From assembly GCA_005784505.1 (NCBI GenBank), contig VCAZ01000063.1, forward strand, positions 2,568,501 through 2,632,500: a DNA stretch of 64,000 nucleotides, written 5' to 3'. Under the pieces are notes generated by a model. That model saw only the letters and a program-made list of their open reading frames with translations, searched no databases and was not told where the DNA came from. Below, piece after piece: positions 24,130 to 37,284 of the stretch (positions are counted from its first letter, which is position 1; every line of letters begins with the position of its first letter). Position numbers and translations under genes: made by a program. The DNA comes from Bagarius yarrelli (lineage: Eukaryota; Chordata; Actinopteri; Siluriformes; Sisoridae).

Positions 24130-26265
24130 AAGCAGTATTTTATTAATATTACACAATGTCACATAATACATACATCTGACATAAGGTGCAACATTTACAG
24201 TGAAAAAAGGTATAAAAAAACTACACAATTCACTCCAATTAAACAAATCAATACAGCTAAAAAAGTATGTCATTAAATATGGAGCAATAAATAACCGCTC
24301 CAGATACCCAGTCTCATCCAGTCTCTATCAAAAACTCAAGAAATGTTAACAAATATTACAATACATCAATAAAATATCATTTTGGTAGAAATCAACCTTA
24401 CAACACGAAGAAGGCAAATATATTGTGTCAGACAGCTAAAAAATATAGATTAGAAAAATAATGTGTTTACCAATCATGCAAAAATAGGTGGTTCCTTATA
24501 TAATATAATAATTTTTAAAATGGAAGACTTTTTTTATTGAAAATATGCTTTTTAATACAGACAATTGTTTCACAAATGTATACAGTGGCATAATGGCATT
24601 TATGATCCTTTAAAATATTCAACAATAAAGTTAAGATTTAATAAATGTATAAATTGACTATCTAGCTCTGGGACTTGCTCACTGTGCAACACTTGATCAT
24701 CTTTATGACCTTTTAATGTGGTGAGTATTAATTAAAGTACGTCCCAAATCATACACACACTCACACAATGTACAGTAAATATGCTGAATCAGTAGTGCAC
24801 TGCAGGTACCTGGATGATGCACTTATTCACTAAGGAAAATGTGGAATAATAGTATCTTGATGCGTTTAACGCTCGTATGCATACTTAGCAGCAAAATATA
24901 GGGCTACCAAGCATTACATGAAAAACGGAAATTTCCACTTAAAGGTCTGAAAAGAAATTACTAGCCTTCTTAAATCTATACACTAGATGCTGAAGTGTAT
25001 AAATTATTTACTACTCAGGCTTAGTAATTAATAATTTTAATTAAGATAAACTTTTAAATTGTGCATGATCATAGCAGTATAGGATTCTTTTTGTACATTT
25101 AACTAATTTGAAAAACAGCTTTGTCTGTTATAAATATATACAGTCTGATCTCCGGTGACAGAGCAAACTAAATTTATCTAGTCTTATGTGCTATGATTCT
25201 ACAACTGTGTGGATAACCAGCAGAGCAGCTACATCCTTCATGTTAGCCCTATTCGCACAGGATTAGTATTACCTGGTAAACTCTGGTCCTTTGTAATAAT
25301 TGTACTCGCTGTTTGACCTGCCATATTTCACAGATAACACCAAGATCCTGTGATAATACTAGTCCCGTGTTAATCTGCATCTCTGTTATTTGGCCAGGAT
25401 TTGCCGTCGTCTTGTGTTATTTTTTCAAGGTTTCTATTTCCTGTGCGAGAAGAATGGAGGCTGCATTGGGGTGTTTTGGATGTATTTTGAGGGCTGCATA
25501 TGGCTACACATCATACAAAGAAATCTGGAAATCTGAACGCCACCAGAAGAGTAGAACAAAAAGAATGATTAGATGGAGAAGGATGGCATGTATAGCAGCA
25601 TGCGGTGAGGAGCATTCTACTGTTTATGTTCATAGGTTAATGTGTTATAAACAAATCAAGTGTAAAGCTTAAGTAAATCTATTATATTTGAACCTAATAA
25701 GATGTAAGACAAAGAACTATATATGTTTCTCTTTTTATCCATCTAACCAGACCGTAGAACATCAGCCAGGGGATACACCAAGAGGGAACTTTAGTGTCCA
25801 CTAATCGCCCGCGTTTAACATAAAAACAGAGTAAGTGGATGTTACTCAATGCTTTGACATCATATTACCAGCAAATTTGGGCAAAGTCACATGTTTTGCT
25901 TCTTTAGATGTGTAAGTGTGTGTGTGTGCAGGGGGGGGGGATTTATAAATCACACAAGGGCCCCAGATAACACTTATTCTGTGCGAATAGGTCTTTAGTC
26001 ACATCGAAATTAGGAGAGATTGCATAATGAGGTCACAATGAGCACTCAGTGACTGTAGTGAATAGTGCTTGTCTCAATGCCACATTACAAAGCAGAAAAC
26101 AAGATGGACATACTAGGTTTGAGAACCTGATGGACACAGGTTTTGTTTGAAAATGCATATACAAACAGATGGCCAAACAAAACTATGGTAGGTCTACTGC
26201 CGCTAATATATCAGTAGACCAGGGTTTCATCTCTGTACACAAGACAGCTGGACCAAGTTTTACAC
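23921..26265. other. Non-coding DNA between genes
   Basis: An (ATT)n run lies at about 24,099-24,128. The 119-aa open frame at 25,313-25,672 shows no recognisable domain. No gene is called. Confidence 0.4.
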
Positions 26266-26269
26266 TTTA

Positions 26270-26660
26270 GTACACTACATAGCTAAAAGTTTGTGGACAC
26301 CTCACTATGTGTGGTTCTTTCTCAAACTGTTGCCACAAAGCACACAGTCGTCTAGACAATGTTTTTGTACATTGTAACATTAAATGAAGGCATGGTGTGT
26401 CCGATTTCAGTAACACTATTGTGGGTGAATAAACAAATCCCCACAGTCACGATCTACATTAACATTTACATTTGCAGCATTTGGCAGACGCCCTTATCCA
26501 GAGCGACATACAATATTCCTTGTTATATAACTGAGCAATTGGGGGTTAAGGGCCTTGCTCAGGGGCCCAGCTGAGCTGGGAATCGAACCCCGGTCCTCAA
26601 GTTAATAGTCCAACAACTGTGTACCGGTCAGTTGTTCCAATACTTTTAGCCATATAAATG
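26270..26660 (+). mobile_element. Tc1/mariner-derived element interrupted by a SINE
   Basis: Starts CTACATAGCTAAAAGTTTGT and TTCTCAAACTGTTGCCACAA; the far terminus is CAATACTTTTAGCCATATAA at 26,639-26,658. Most of the middle is deleted and a SINE occupies it. Confidence 0.6.
26460..26630 (-). mobile_element. SINE, family A (minus orientation)
   Basis: Reads CATTTACATTTGCAGCATTT, GGCAGACGCCCTTATCCAGA, GGGTTAAGGGCCTTGCTCAG and GGGAATCGAACCCCGGTCCT. Well preserved except for the head. Confidence 0.8.
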
Positions 26661-27943
26661 TTTGTTGCGAAGCACATTGTTTTGACTAAGTAAAGATTTA
26701 CCAAGAAATAAAGAGAAAATATGTACTTAAAACAGGGAAGAATAGCGGGTGGGAATATCCACTCATTCCCAGAAAGACTGGAATGTAGAACATCTAAAAA
26801 GAACATGTTGGACAGATTTGTATATATTCTTATTACACAAACAATGCAAACATATCCTATTGGGTCGAATACCAGTAGCATTGTTGTTATTAATATAGTG
26901 AAAACAGAGATATTCTTTTGTCCCAGAGTTTTACCTACAAAATTATACAGTAAAACATAAACGTCCGTCAAGTTGCTTTTTTTTTTCACTTTGCTTTTTT
27001 CCAACTTCTGTTGCACTGAAAAATAATCAGTTCTGACATTTCAGAACTGCCCACTTCACAAGACACGATAAAAATGCATAAACACAGTGTGCTACGCCTC
27101 AGCTGGAACTTGGCTTGATGCCAAACACATCCCATTAAACGTGTGTGTAAGAAAAGTCTCTGACGTTTGGGTGGGATATCAGTAAAACATTCCCAAGCCA
27201 GTATTTAGGCTCTAAAGACATTTTATCAGGTAAAAGTCAGCTTAATTAGCAAAACTCAAAATTAATGTAACCAGTTTGGGCAGCAACAGTGATTGGATGG
27301 GCTTACTTAAACTAAACGCATAAGAAAAACACACTTTGTTAATTACCTAACTAGTCGTTGTAACCTAGTGTTTTGCAAGTTATTGTAGCTGACATTCCTG
27401 AAAATTAGTATGTTTAATGGGCTAACAAGCACTTTATTGAGGCAAACTTTAAAGTCTAAATAAACATGAAAAGAGTAAAGTTTAACGTTTATTTTGTGCT
27501 GCTGTTGAAATGAAAAGCGCCTTCATTTGAAGTATAAAAAAAACCCCCAGAAAAACTCATAGTCCACAATGTTTACTCTTCCTTTCTAAAGAGTCAAATA
27601 ACAAACTTCACTAGCGCTAATAAACTCATGAAACATTCATGGCAATTAAGATGCTGTTCTCTACAAAAACTAGGCCATGTTACGTTCCGAAGCTTATATT
27701 ACTATAAAATATTGTGAGGAACAGCGAATGTTTTATGTTTAGAGCTCATGATCGTTTAGTCTCTCAGAGGTATTCGTCTGCAAATAAACTTGCATATCAG
27801 TTTACAGACTGTTGCTGGTTTGGCCCACTTTTTTGCAGGTAAGTTGCAAAATCTTCTAAATTGGATTTTTATCAGAAGACCAGAAAGACGTCTACCTGCT
27901 TTACTTAATGCGCCATTGATTATTTCATTGGCACAGCTTATCT
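26661..27943. other. 3' flank of the DAPK2-type gene
   Basis: Non-coding. This would include the 3' UTR of the minus-strand kinase gene, whose stop codon lies at 27,944-27,946. A definite polyadenylation signal was not assigned. Confidence 0.4.
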
Positions 27944-30900
27944 CTAGGAACTGTTGCTTAGACGGCGACGCAGGAGGGAGGTGGTTTTTGTCTCTGTGTC
28001 CTCCTGGTCGCTTTCACAATCTCTCTAAAAAAAAGAACAAATGCAGACATGAGACACAATTAAAGGCAGGATGGAGACAATGAAGAAACTAAAAATGAAA
28101 AATCCATCCATTAATCCATACATCCACTCAGTCAATCACCCACCAAGCCATAAATCCATCCATTAATCCACCCACTCACCCATCTATGAATCCATCCATC
28201 CATCCATCCATCCATCCACCCATCCGCCCATCTATAAATCCATCTATCCATCCACCCACCCATTCATCCATAAATCCATCTATCCATCCATTCATCCATC
28301 CATCCATCTTATAAAGCTTAAATAGCATATAAATTCCTGTTACAAATGTCTGTCATATTATACGAGGTAAGACAGATGCGAGTGTGTTTATTTATAGAGG
28401 CAGACAAAAAGTCAAAAACAGGAAGTAGGGCGAAGTTTGACCCATATACAAACAACTTCCAGGGATCGGAAGAAAGAAGCTTTTATTACTGTCCCCTAAA
28501 CTTTAGAGCACACTGACATTCTCTTTTCTGCATATACCAGTTTAGGTAGCTGTGGGCAGAGCACAGGGTCAGGCATTGTACTGAAGCTTCAGGCAGTAAA
28601 AAAATTAAGGGTCTTGCTGGAGTTAGAGCGTAAACATGATTTTCTGTTATACAACCCAGAGACGTTTAAGACGCTGATTCCCTGTCTGAAATAAATCACT
28701 GAAATCACACAGATGTTTACATGTCTGACAAAATGAACAGCAACGAGTGTGAGTATTCCGGACACGTGATTACTGCAACATTTAAAATGTAATCTCTAAT
28801 GATTAAGCTCTTTACCAGTTTGCAGTGCTTGTATGTACTGTACACACACAAACAGCTGCAAAGCCAATGTATTTTTTTATTTCTTACCTCTGACTATTAA
28901 AAATTGTTGTGCATGTTTTACCATCTTACCAGCTGTTGTTTTTCCAAGGCACTGCTCTTACACCCCAGCTTGAGCTTGCACAGGCGATTGCAGGCTGACA
29001 CCATGTTATAGGACATCTACAATTACAACGCTCACAATTACACACATCAACACAAACTGAACTTAACAAACAAACAAATAAACAAAGACATTCTTGTAGC
29101 CTAATACTCATGCTGAATTCTGAACAAAATCACGTTATTTACGGTACATAAACTCATCCTCATTCCAACATACGCTTCAGTGATCTCATGAATCAGCTTT
29201 AGTGATTGTTTCAGTTGTAGCTGATTTATCAGGGATTTGACGATCACAGAAATGAATGTAAAATCATGTGATATTTAAAGATGCTTGCAGATTTTTTTTA
29301 ATTACCAAAATTTTTCTGTAAATATAAACTAAATCGTGTCACGTGACATCATTCTATCCTTTTCGAGTCACATGTGCTGAACATGAGAATAAAGGTTGAA
29401 TATAAATATGAATATGACATAAGAAAGCTGTTTTTGCACTGTTACTACATTGCACCAACTTTAAACACATGTTTAAAACTAGGAAAACCTAAAGAAAATT
29501 CCAAAGCACATACAGTACAATGCAACACATGCACGCACACACTCCTGAAGCAGGTATCAACCCAACCCTTAAGGTGTGAGGCAAACATCCTAACATCTAT
29601 GCCAAAAATAATATTACTACTAATAAAATAAACTAGGTTGCTTCAGCTAAAAAAACCTAAATCAAACAGACCCTTCAGCTATGTTTAAATAACTGCTTCA
29701 TAGCTCTTATTCATAGCGTTTATTGAGCAATGATTACATCTGGACTGATGTTGAACTGCTACAAATCAACAGTAGATGTCTCTATTGCTCACAAATGAGC
29801 TGTTGCGGTGTGTAAGTCACTACTCACAAAAGAGCCTCGGGAAAATATAGATAAACTTGGACTGAAATGTACAGTAACGTACAGACTAAAAGTATGACAT
29901 CATGTCAGTGTGATTCAGCATAAACATCTAAATTAATCACCATTTTTTGGAAAAATCTAAAAGGGGTATCAAAAAGGTTTGAGACACGCCAACAGATGGT
30001 AGTCTTGTGCTGCCATCTATTGGCATGTCTCAAAACTTTTTGATACTCCCTCAATTGGAACAGATTGTTTTAAAGGTTTTCGGGTAAATCTATAAACACA
30101 AACAACTTCCTTTTTTTTGAACTGAGTATTTTTTTTTAATTCTATTTCAAGAATTTGAACTATTTTTCAGGTCATAGGAAAATATGCAAATAAAAATCCA
30201 TTTGAATTAGAAAGTTGCAATGCAACATAACAGAGAATGACAAATCTCTGTTTGTAATTACAGTAAAATGTGGTTACTAATAGTTATTAATAGTTAATAT
30301 TACTAATAGTTACTATATAGCCAATTTAAATCTGATCGTAAAGTAGGTAAGGGATATAGACTCCCCATCATTACTCATCGCGGATCTTTTCTAATAATCA
30401 CTGCGTGTAGAAATGTAATATATTTTATAAATATATAGGATATGTGACACTTTTGCGCTGTTAAAGCTCTATCTCTTACATATATTCCATATATTTCAGT
30501 CGCTAATAGATGCTAGATTTTTTTTTTTAAATTTGTGACAGCCAAAAAAATGCCAAAATTTGCGATGCATGTTTGTGCTGCTTGTTTCCCGGAATATATG
30601 TGATACTACAAAAAAAATCTGAGGTAACTTTGAATAATTGTAAGCAATTTTGCATAAGTTTCTGTGATTTTTAAAATCCTGGTATTAGGCTATATGCGAA
30701 AGCTAAACTCATCAGGCTAATATCCATTTGTATCTCAGAGCCTGACCTATCCAAATCAATAAACAAAATCTGTGTGCACACATTCGTGACGTAATGTTTA
30801 CTTAAGTAGCGGTGGTGCTATTGAATGTGTGGTGATTCACAGCCAAAAGCAAACATTCCCCACCTTCCACTTTCTCTTAGCGTTAAACATCCTGAAGTTC

Positions 30901-33900
30901 TTCATGTTGATGGAGGAGCGATTTCTCTTTGCCATCTGTGTCCTAGTGAGAGGCTAAAACAGGAGTCATGCTGTAAGCACTATATCTAATACACCTGGAA
31001 AGGTTATTCTAAGAAAAAAACATTAAAGAGCGTTGTGGTGAGAAAGAGGCTTACTTTAATCCAGGGGTGAACCAGGCATTCCTCAGCAGTCATCCTTTCA
31101 CTGCATTACAAATACACACACAGACAAACAAACAGCAAAATGGCATCATTGATTAGCAACAATGAAATAATTCAGGGATATTCTGCACCATTGATCCTGA
31201 AGTCTATACGTATGCTGGGTGAAGTGCCAGTTTATCATAAGACACAATCACAAACACTACCCAAAATTTAGATATGTCAATAATTAGCCTGCAGAACATG
31301 TCTTTGGAATAAAAATGAAAATTCTAATTCAACTGTATTAATGTGTGCAGATGGCTACAGACGTGTTTTGCTAGTCAAACTTAACAGTTTTGCTCTGATC
31401 AACCAATCAGAGGCCAGCTACCTGTGAGGCGAATTTGAAATCTAATTAGTTAAAGAAACAGTCCAATTGCTAATTAGTTCAAGATACATCGGCCAGCACT
31501 ACTGATGTTAAAGGCTTTGGCAGATTAGATTAACATGGCAGCACACAGGGGCTCAAATCTGACGGGACAAAAAATCGAACATCCACATACACTTACTGGA
31601 AGCATTGCAGCAAAAGAAACGCTACGAAATGAAGAGAATAAACTGTTGGAAATAAATTATTACAATTTTATGGAACAAATATTAAAATTTAGGTTGTAAA
31701 AGTAGGACAGTGTTTCTGACAGTGTTTAGGCAGCAGAAAAGGCCTTGCTGGCAAAGTTTGAACAGTTGAACAAACAGTTTTGTATCTACAAGATACAACC
31801 TCCAGCAGCACAGTGTGTTTTGTATGCTTTGTTAGCCAGTTTAATTAGGTTACCTCTGCTCTTTCACTAGTAGTTTTTGGATGAAGTCTTTGGCCATCGA
31901 GCTGGTTTGGTTAAAGTAACGTGGCTCAAACTCGTACTTTAAATCTATGATGTTCTTTAGCGTCTCTTCGTTTGTCTCGCCTTGAAATGGAGAAAGTCCG
32001 CTTAGCCTGAAAGGATAAAAGTTTGTATATGCAGAGCATGCATATATTATGCAACTATCATGTCTTTAATACCTGATATCAAGCAGATCTTTAAAGGAAT
32101 AGAAAAGTATCTACACTGCACACACACATCCAGGGTCATCGCTAGGGGGGTGTTGTTAAGAAGATTTCAGGGATCCTATGCACTTAGGGGCCCCCCTTAG
32201 CAGTAGTAATTGTACTAGCAGTAAAGCAATAGAATTTATTTTAAAGGGCCTAAAATTGCTGCACACATCACTAAAAGTTTTGGAGTATATAAACTAGTGC
32301 AAATACTACATTTTTACTAATTTATTTTTAGACATAATACTCCAGACTACCGTATACTGATATTTTAGGATTTCAAAAGTTGTCTCAGATGACCAAATCA
32401 GTACCAAAATGACCATGAAATTGATACTGCTTTAATATAATAAGACAGAAAAACCTTTTACACATTATACACAGCTATGTTGATTTACTGTCATCCTTCT
32501 AAAAAAAGCTGTTGGGACGTTTCTTAAATACTCAAATAGTATCAATAGTAGTAAGCAATGATTTAGATAGGACGTAATAAGAATTACTCACAGAATGTAG
32601 GTGATGACACCTATACTCCTGAGAAAATAAACAGACAGGAAAACATTCTTTCACTTCTCCTATCACAGTTTCACAACAGGTATGACACCAAAATAAAAAA
32701 GAAACGGCATTAGTGAAGTGAAACGTACACGTATGCTTGTGTGATGATGAGAAATCTAGTGAAAAGTAGTTACAGTATATGTACCTTTAAATGGTGTGTT
32801 CACACTTGTATTTCGGTTTGTTTGGTTCATTTGGTCTGGACCAAAATGGAAAATGATACATTCGGTCCTGGCTTTTTTGACCCAAAGGCATAGTGTTATG
32901 CTCACAAGCTGATTTTTGTGGCTTTTGTGACATATATTTTGTGACAGAACTTACCATCCGAAATGACAAATTTTGTGAAAAGCTTCTAAAATGTTCAAAC
33001 AGCACTAGGATTTTCTCTGTTGTAAACAGAAACAAGGTGACGGCATTTCCGACAACTTTTCGACTAAAGAGCAACATAGATCCTTTGATGAAATGAACCA
33101 GGTAGTCATGTTTAAGCATTCTGTCCTTAAAAATAAAAAAGAATCACGATCAGAATTGCATTTACCTCCTGTTTTTCCTTTGATTAAATATATTTGGTCC
33201 GTGTCGCATATATATATTAATTGAATCCCACCAGAGTTGCTATGAAAGCGAACAGAGACTCATCATATAAGTGGTCTTGGTACGCTTGTTTGGTGGGCAC
33301 CAGGGTTCGGATGTCAGCATACACACTAATTCAAACAACCGCACTAACCAAGCAATCGCACCAGAGTTTGTTGCAATCAAACCAAACATAACAAGCGTAT
33401 ACACACCCTATATGGACAAAAGTATTGGAACACCTGGCCGTTACATTAATATGTTTCATTTTTCCGTCTATAATAACCTGTGTTATTGCTGGTTTCAGTT
33501 CATCTTGAAAGTGTTCGGTGCGGTTGAATTCTGAGTCAGGTCTCACTCGAGGTTTTCCACTCAAACCAGAACACAGCACGTTTTCATGGAGCTCAGGGGT
33601 TTAGTGCACAAAGGCATTGTCATGCTAAAACATGTGTGAGTTTGAGTCTCCTAGTTCCATTGAACTAATCATGTCAACATTTTGGTAATAAAGTGAAGCT
33701 GGTTTACGATCAGACTGGGACACACGTAGGAACGTATGTGCATTTTTTACAGAAATGGTCAGGATACAACTTGTCAGAAAAGCACCCTGAGGCACTGTGA
33801 CACACTGTATGTGTGTGTGTGTGTGTGTGAGTGTGTGTGTGTGTGCGTGTGTGAGCGTGTATGTACATGTACACACCACATATCTGCTGCTGTGCTTAGA

Positions 33901-36356
33901 GGTTCGTAGTTGATGATCTCAGGTGCTGCGCAGAAAACAAATGACATGAAATGCAGACAGTTTACAGTAGTTTAGTGTTTAACATTAAAGGGCAGAGCTT
34001 ATTTATTAAAAAAAAACATTTTTTATAAAGGAAAATTGTTTAATTGTTTAATAATAATTTACGTCATGGTGGCCTAACCCAACTTTCCCAACAAACTCAG
34101 TAAAAGACTTTACACTCCCCCTAAAACCTTATCATGCTGATTATTATTCCAGCTCACACTGTTTTATATCACATCACATTAATCTTCCGCCCTAGGTAAT
34201 AAATAAAGACAGCACATGTTCCTATTTTTATTCTGAACTGATCTCTGAACATACACATACACACATTTTCTTGTGAAACGTAACTGAAAAGCCTAAGCCA
34301 TTTTCTCTTCCTGTTTCTCTACACTTATTATTCACCCTGATGGTCAGACTTCCTGAACTTTCGCTTATCTCCATGGAAACTACTGAACCTGAAAAAGCCC
34401 ATGTTTAGGCATTTTTACTAGATGTTCACTCGGATTAAGCTTGATTAACACCGGATTATACCACTTACCTATATACTGAGGGGTGCCGCCCATGCTTTTA
34501 TACTCCTCCCCCTGTAGAAAGCAGTGGGCCATGCCAAAGTCAATAATCTTTATATTAGGATTGTGGACCTGCTTATCTGATAACATGATGTTCTCAGGCT
34601 GAGGAAAAACAAGAACATTATTTTTACAAAACTAAACATTAATACAGGAATAATGATATACTTTATTAACAGTATACACATGATATAGCCAAAAGTATTG
34701 GGACACCAATGTGTTTTACATGTGTACATGTGTTTTAAACATCCTGGTCCGGATATAGTCTCAATATTAATTCAATAACAACCACAACACTTTCCGAAAG
34801 GATTTTTACTAGGGATGCATCAATACCATTTTTTAAAGTACGAGTATTTTTTTTTGGTACTTGTTGATACCGGTACCTGTCCCTACTTTCCACTAGAAGT
34901 TTAGAAGCTTAGAAGTTTTGTACACAGGGACAAAGTCATGCTTGAACGGTGTTCAAGTAAAGGAATAAATTGATACATTCTAGACAATTGTGTGTGCATC
35001 AGACATTGTGACAATGGTTTTAAGAAGACACACATGAAAGCACTGGTAAGGCGTTAAAAATTCGTCCAGATAGTATAGCAGCAGACTCATGTCAACACTT
35101 GATAATGGCAAAAGCCATTGCAAAAAAATTTGCTAGTTACCACTACAACTTAAAAAATGTGTAGAAACAACGAAAAAAACAAAAGACATCAATGGCATCA
35201 ATACCAACAATAATAATTATCTATAACACTTTTAGTATGTTCATATCTATCACAAAGCACCTTTAAGTCGAAGTGACCGATGTGTTTGCTGTGCATGTAG
35301 CTCACGCCCTCAAGAATCTGCTTCAGGAAGTCGATCGCGTCCGTCTCAGTCAGGCTCTCTTTCTCAGCGATGAAGTCAAACAGCTCACCACCTCGAATAC
35401 TAAACAGAAAAAAAGTTACATCAAAATAATTAACGATTGGAAACTTCTCTATTTGAGAAATTGTTGCGCAGAATGTACCAAGTCTGAAAAATAGCATAAG
35501 CTACCCAACAAAAAAGAACAAAAACCCCAAAAAGAAAAAGCAATAGTCTGCAGTCTGGATATGCATTTGCATTCTTACAGGATGTAGATTTATTTTATAT
35601 TTACATTTAAATTCCTCAAATACTCAAAGCACTTCTGCAGGAAGTCTTAAGAAACCCCAGGGCTTATTCACCATAGAGTTGACCCATTAACCCCAGCCAC
35701 ACACAAACACACCCAAACGTACAGCTCTACGATGAGGACCACCTCTGCCTTGCTCTCGAACACATCCTTAAGAGCCATTATGTTCTGATGTTGGAGGCTC
35801 TGCAGGATCTCCACCTCTTTCTCCACACTCGCCCTTTCCAGGCCCAGCCGGCTTCCCGCACCGCGCCGCAGCTTCAGAAACTTCCCCGCCCACAGGGTAC
35901 CTGTAGCTCGCTCACACACCTCACGCACCTGCCCGAAATGACCACTGAAGCAGTGAGAGTAGAAAGGTAACCAGTTCAGTTCAAACCTGTTCTTTACATT
36001 ACATATAAGAAAAATCTTCAAGCATATTGAATATCGGATTATTTAGTGTGCTATTGCTTATCACTTTTTTAAAATATTGTGCAGCCCTAATGAGTCAAGT
36101 CACCACAAACGTCAGTGTCAGAGTACACTGTCAGCTCAGTATTACTCATTATCATATGTTGGTATGAACTTTCCTGTAATTCTTGTAATTTATTACCAAC
36201 AAATACTGTCACATGAAGTATGACATGTTTATTACTATATAAAATGTTAACATATAAAAAAATATATGTTTATGTTCACATACAAAATCCTTACCTGCCC
36301 AGTACCTCCCTGATTTCATATAAATCCTCAACATTATCCAGTTTAAAAAGCGCCAT
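27944..36356 (-). CDS. dapk2: Death-associated protein kinase 2-type Ser/Thr kinase
   Basis: Complete, 361 aa (human DAPK2 is about 370). Coding exons, 5' to 3': 36,295-36,356; 35,723-35,944; 35,261-35,399; 34,469-34,598; 33,877-33,925; 32,592-32,618; 31,854-32,006; 31,055-31,100; 30,864-30,953; 28,930-29,016; 27,944-28,024. All joins keep phase. The kinase domain spans residues 13-276: glycine loop LGSGHFGQV, ATP-binding Lys42 in AGKFLK, catalytic HFDLKPEN with Asp139, metal-binding DFG at Asp161, GGTPQYIAPE, and DMWSIGVITYIL. The helix after Lys42 (RRGAGSRLG) corresponds to the family's basic loop. Residues 285-325 form the autoregulatory calmodulin-binding segment (RSSINMKNF, KRKWK, ACNRLCKLKLGCK). 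Ser289 aligns with the inhibitory autophosphorylated Ser of this family. The tail RDCESDQED...RRRLSNSS ends as DAPK2 does. Family role: Ca2+/calmodulin-activated cytosolic kinase in apoptosis, autophagy and membrane blebbing. Exon 5 uses GTGTGT as donor, needed to keep the Trp of DMW. All catalytic residues are intact. Confidence 0.92.
28100..28312. repeat. (ATCC)n microsatellite
   Basis: Long run of ATCCATCC units, many interrupted by ACCC or ATAA variants, located in the last intron of the kinase gene. Confidence 0.9.
29963..30050. mobile_element. Hairpin-forming repeat, about 37-bp arms
   Basis: The left arm GTATCAAAAAGGTTTGAGAC plus GCCAACAGATGG is the inverse of the right arm CCATCTATTGGC plus GTCTCAAAACTTTTTGATAC, with a ~10-nt loop. 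About four mismatches. A folded MITE or mariner-type end pair is likely. Confidence 0.65.
32795..33404. mobile_element. MITE-like interspersed repeat
   Basis: Begins GGTGTGTTCACACTTGTATT with CGGTTTGTTTGGTTC and ends near CAAACCAAACATAACAAGCG with TATACACACCC, so the ends are rough inverted repeats. The interior has no credible coding frame. It lies within the kinase gene intron between coding exons 5 and 6. Confidence 0.45.
33405..33725 (-). mobile_element. Tc1/mariner-derived element (minus orientation)
   Basis: Starts CCTATATGGACAAAAGTATT and contains GTGTTCGGTGCGGTTGAATT, ACTCAAACCAGAACACAGCA and GGCATTGTCATGC. It is a truncated copy beside the previous repeat. Confidence 0.65.
33809..33860. 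repeat. (TG)n microsatellite
   Basis: TG run with GAG/CG interruptions, only 17 bases downstream (minus sense) of coding exon 5 of the kinase gene. Confidence 0.85.
34683..35065 (-). mobile_element. Decayed Tc1/mariner-derived element
   Basis: Starts ATAGCCAAAAGTATTGGGAC; inner landmarks are ACAAAGTCATGCTTGAACGG and CATTCTAGACAATTGTGTG. Strongly diverged and internally deleted. Confidence 0.5.
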
Positions 36357-36769
36357 GATGCTTCGTCTCCGTCTTTCTTTGCTGTAGAGTCGATGATCCG
36401 TTGACTACAGCATTCTTTCCCGCATGAGCTCTGAAACGTTTAGTCTGAAAAAAGAAAATCATTTTTTAAATTGTAAATTATATGAGGGGTTACAACATTT
36501 TCAAATAAAATTTCATAGGTTCTTAAGTGATCTGTTTACTTTTTAACACACAAAGAAGTTAAGGCCATGACATTAAAGACATTTTAACTGGTTGAGAACT
36601 AAAAACATGTAAAGAATATATTATTATTATCATTATTATTATTAGAGCGACTAACATTTATCTAATTTACAGCATTCCTAATTGCCCAGCAGTGGCAGCA
36701 GGGTGTTGATGGGGTGTATTTGTCACATATACATTCCAGAACAATTAGTTTCTTTGCTAGCTTAGAAAA

Positions 36770-36905
36770 GCTCTGGGCTGTGATACAACACCCCTAAATC
36801 ACTGAAAGGATTAAGAGCCTTGCTTAAGGACCCAACAATGGCAGCCTGGTGGTGCTGGGGATTGAACACCAATCCTCCGATCAATAACCCAGAGCCTTAT
36901 TGCCA
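36770..36905 (-). mobile_element. SINE, family B (minus orientation)
   Basis: Reads CTGTGATACAACACCCCTAA, GAGCCTTGCTTAAGGACCC, GCTGGGGATTGAACACCAAT and AATAACCCAGAGCCTTATTG. Located in the first intron of the kinase gene. Confidence 0.6.
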
Positions 36906-37284
36906 TTGTAAGAACAAGAATGTCATATCTGTTTGAAGCTGTGCCAATGTCACAGATTGTGCAACATAGGTTTCCCGTGTAGCACTCAGAGTGTTTGCTA
37001 ATGCTTACATAACACACCCATTCCTCACATACTGACACATTTATGTCATACTGTATTTTTTTCAATGATTTCATTTTAAGGGGAAAAAACACTCAGAACT
37101 GAAAGAAAACCACAATAAATAACTACAAACTGAAGGTGATTAAATTACATTTTATTTCATATTGTCACGATAAGGCATGCATCCTGGAGAAGTTATATTG
37201 TAGAATGAGCTGTGAGTGTGAGGTTAAACAGTGAAAGGATGAGTGTGATAGGTAACACACACCATCAGCGGACAATGCAACTGT

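Noticed and set aside
25313..25672. 119-aa plus-strand ORF
   Set aside because: No recognised domain and no splice or promoter context; cysteine and basic content looked interesting but nothing supports it.
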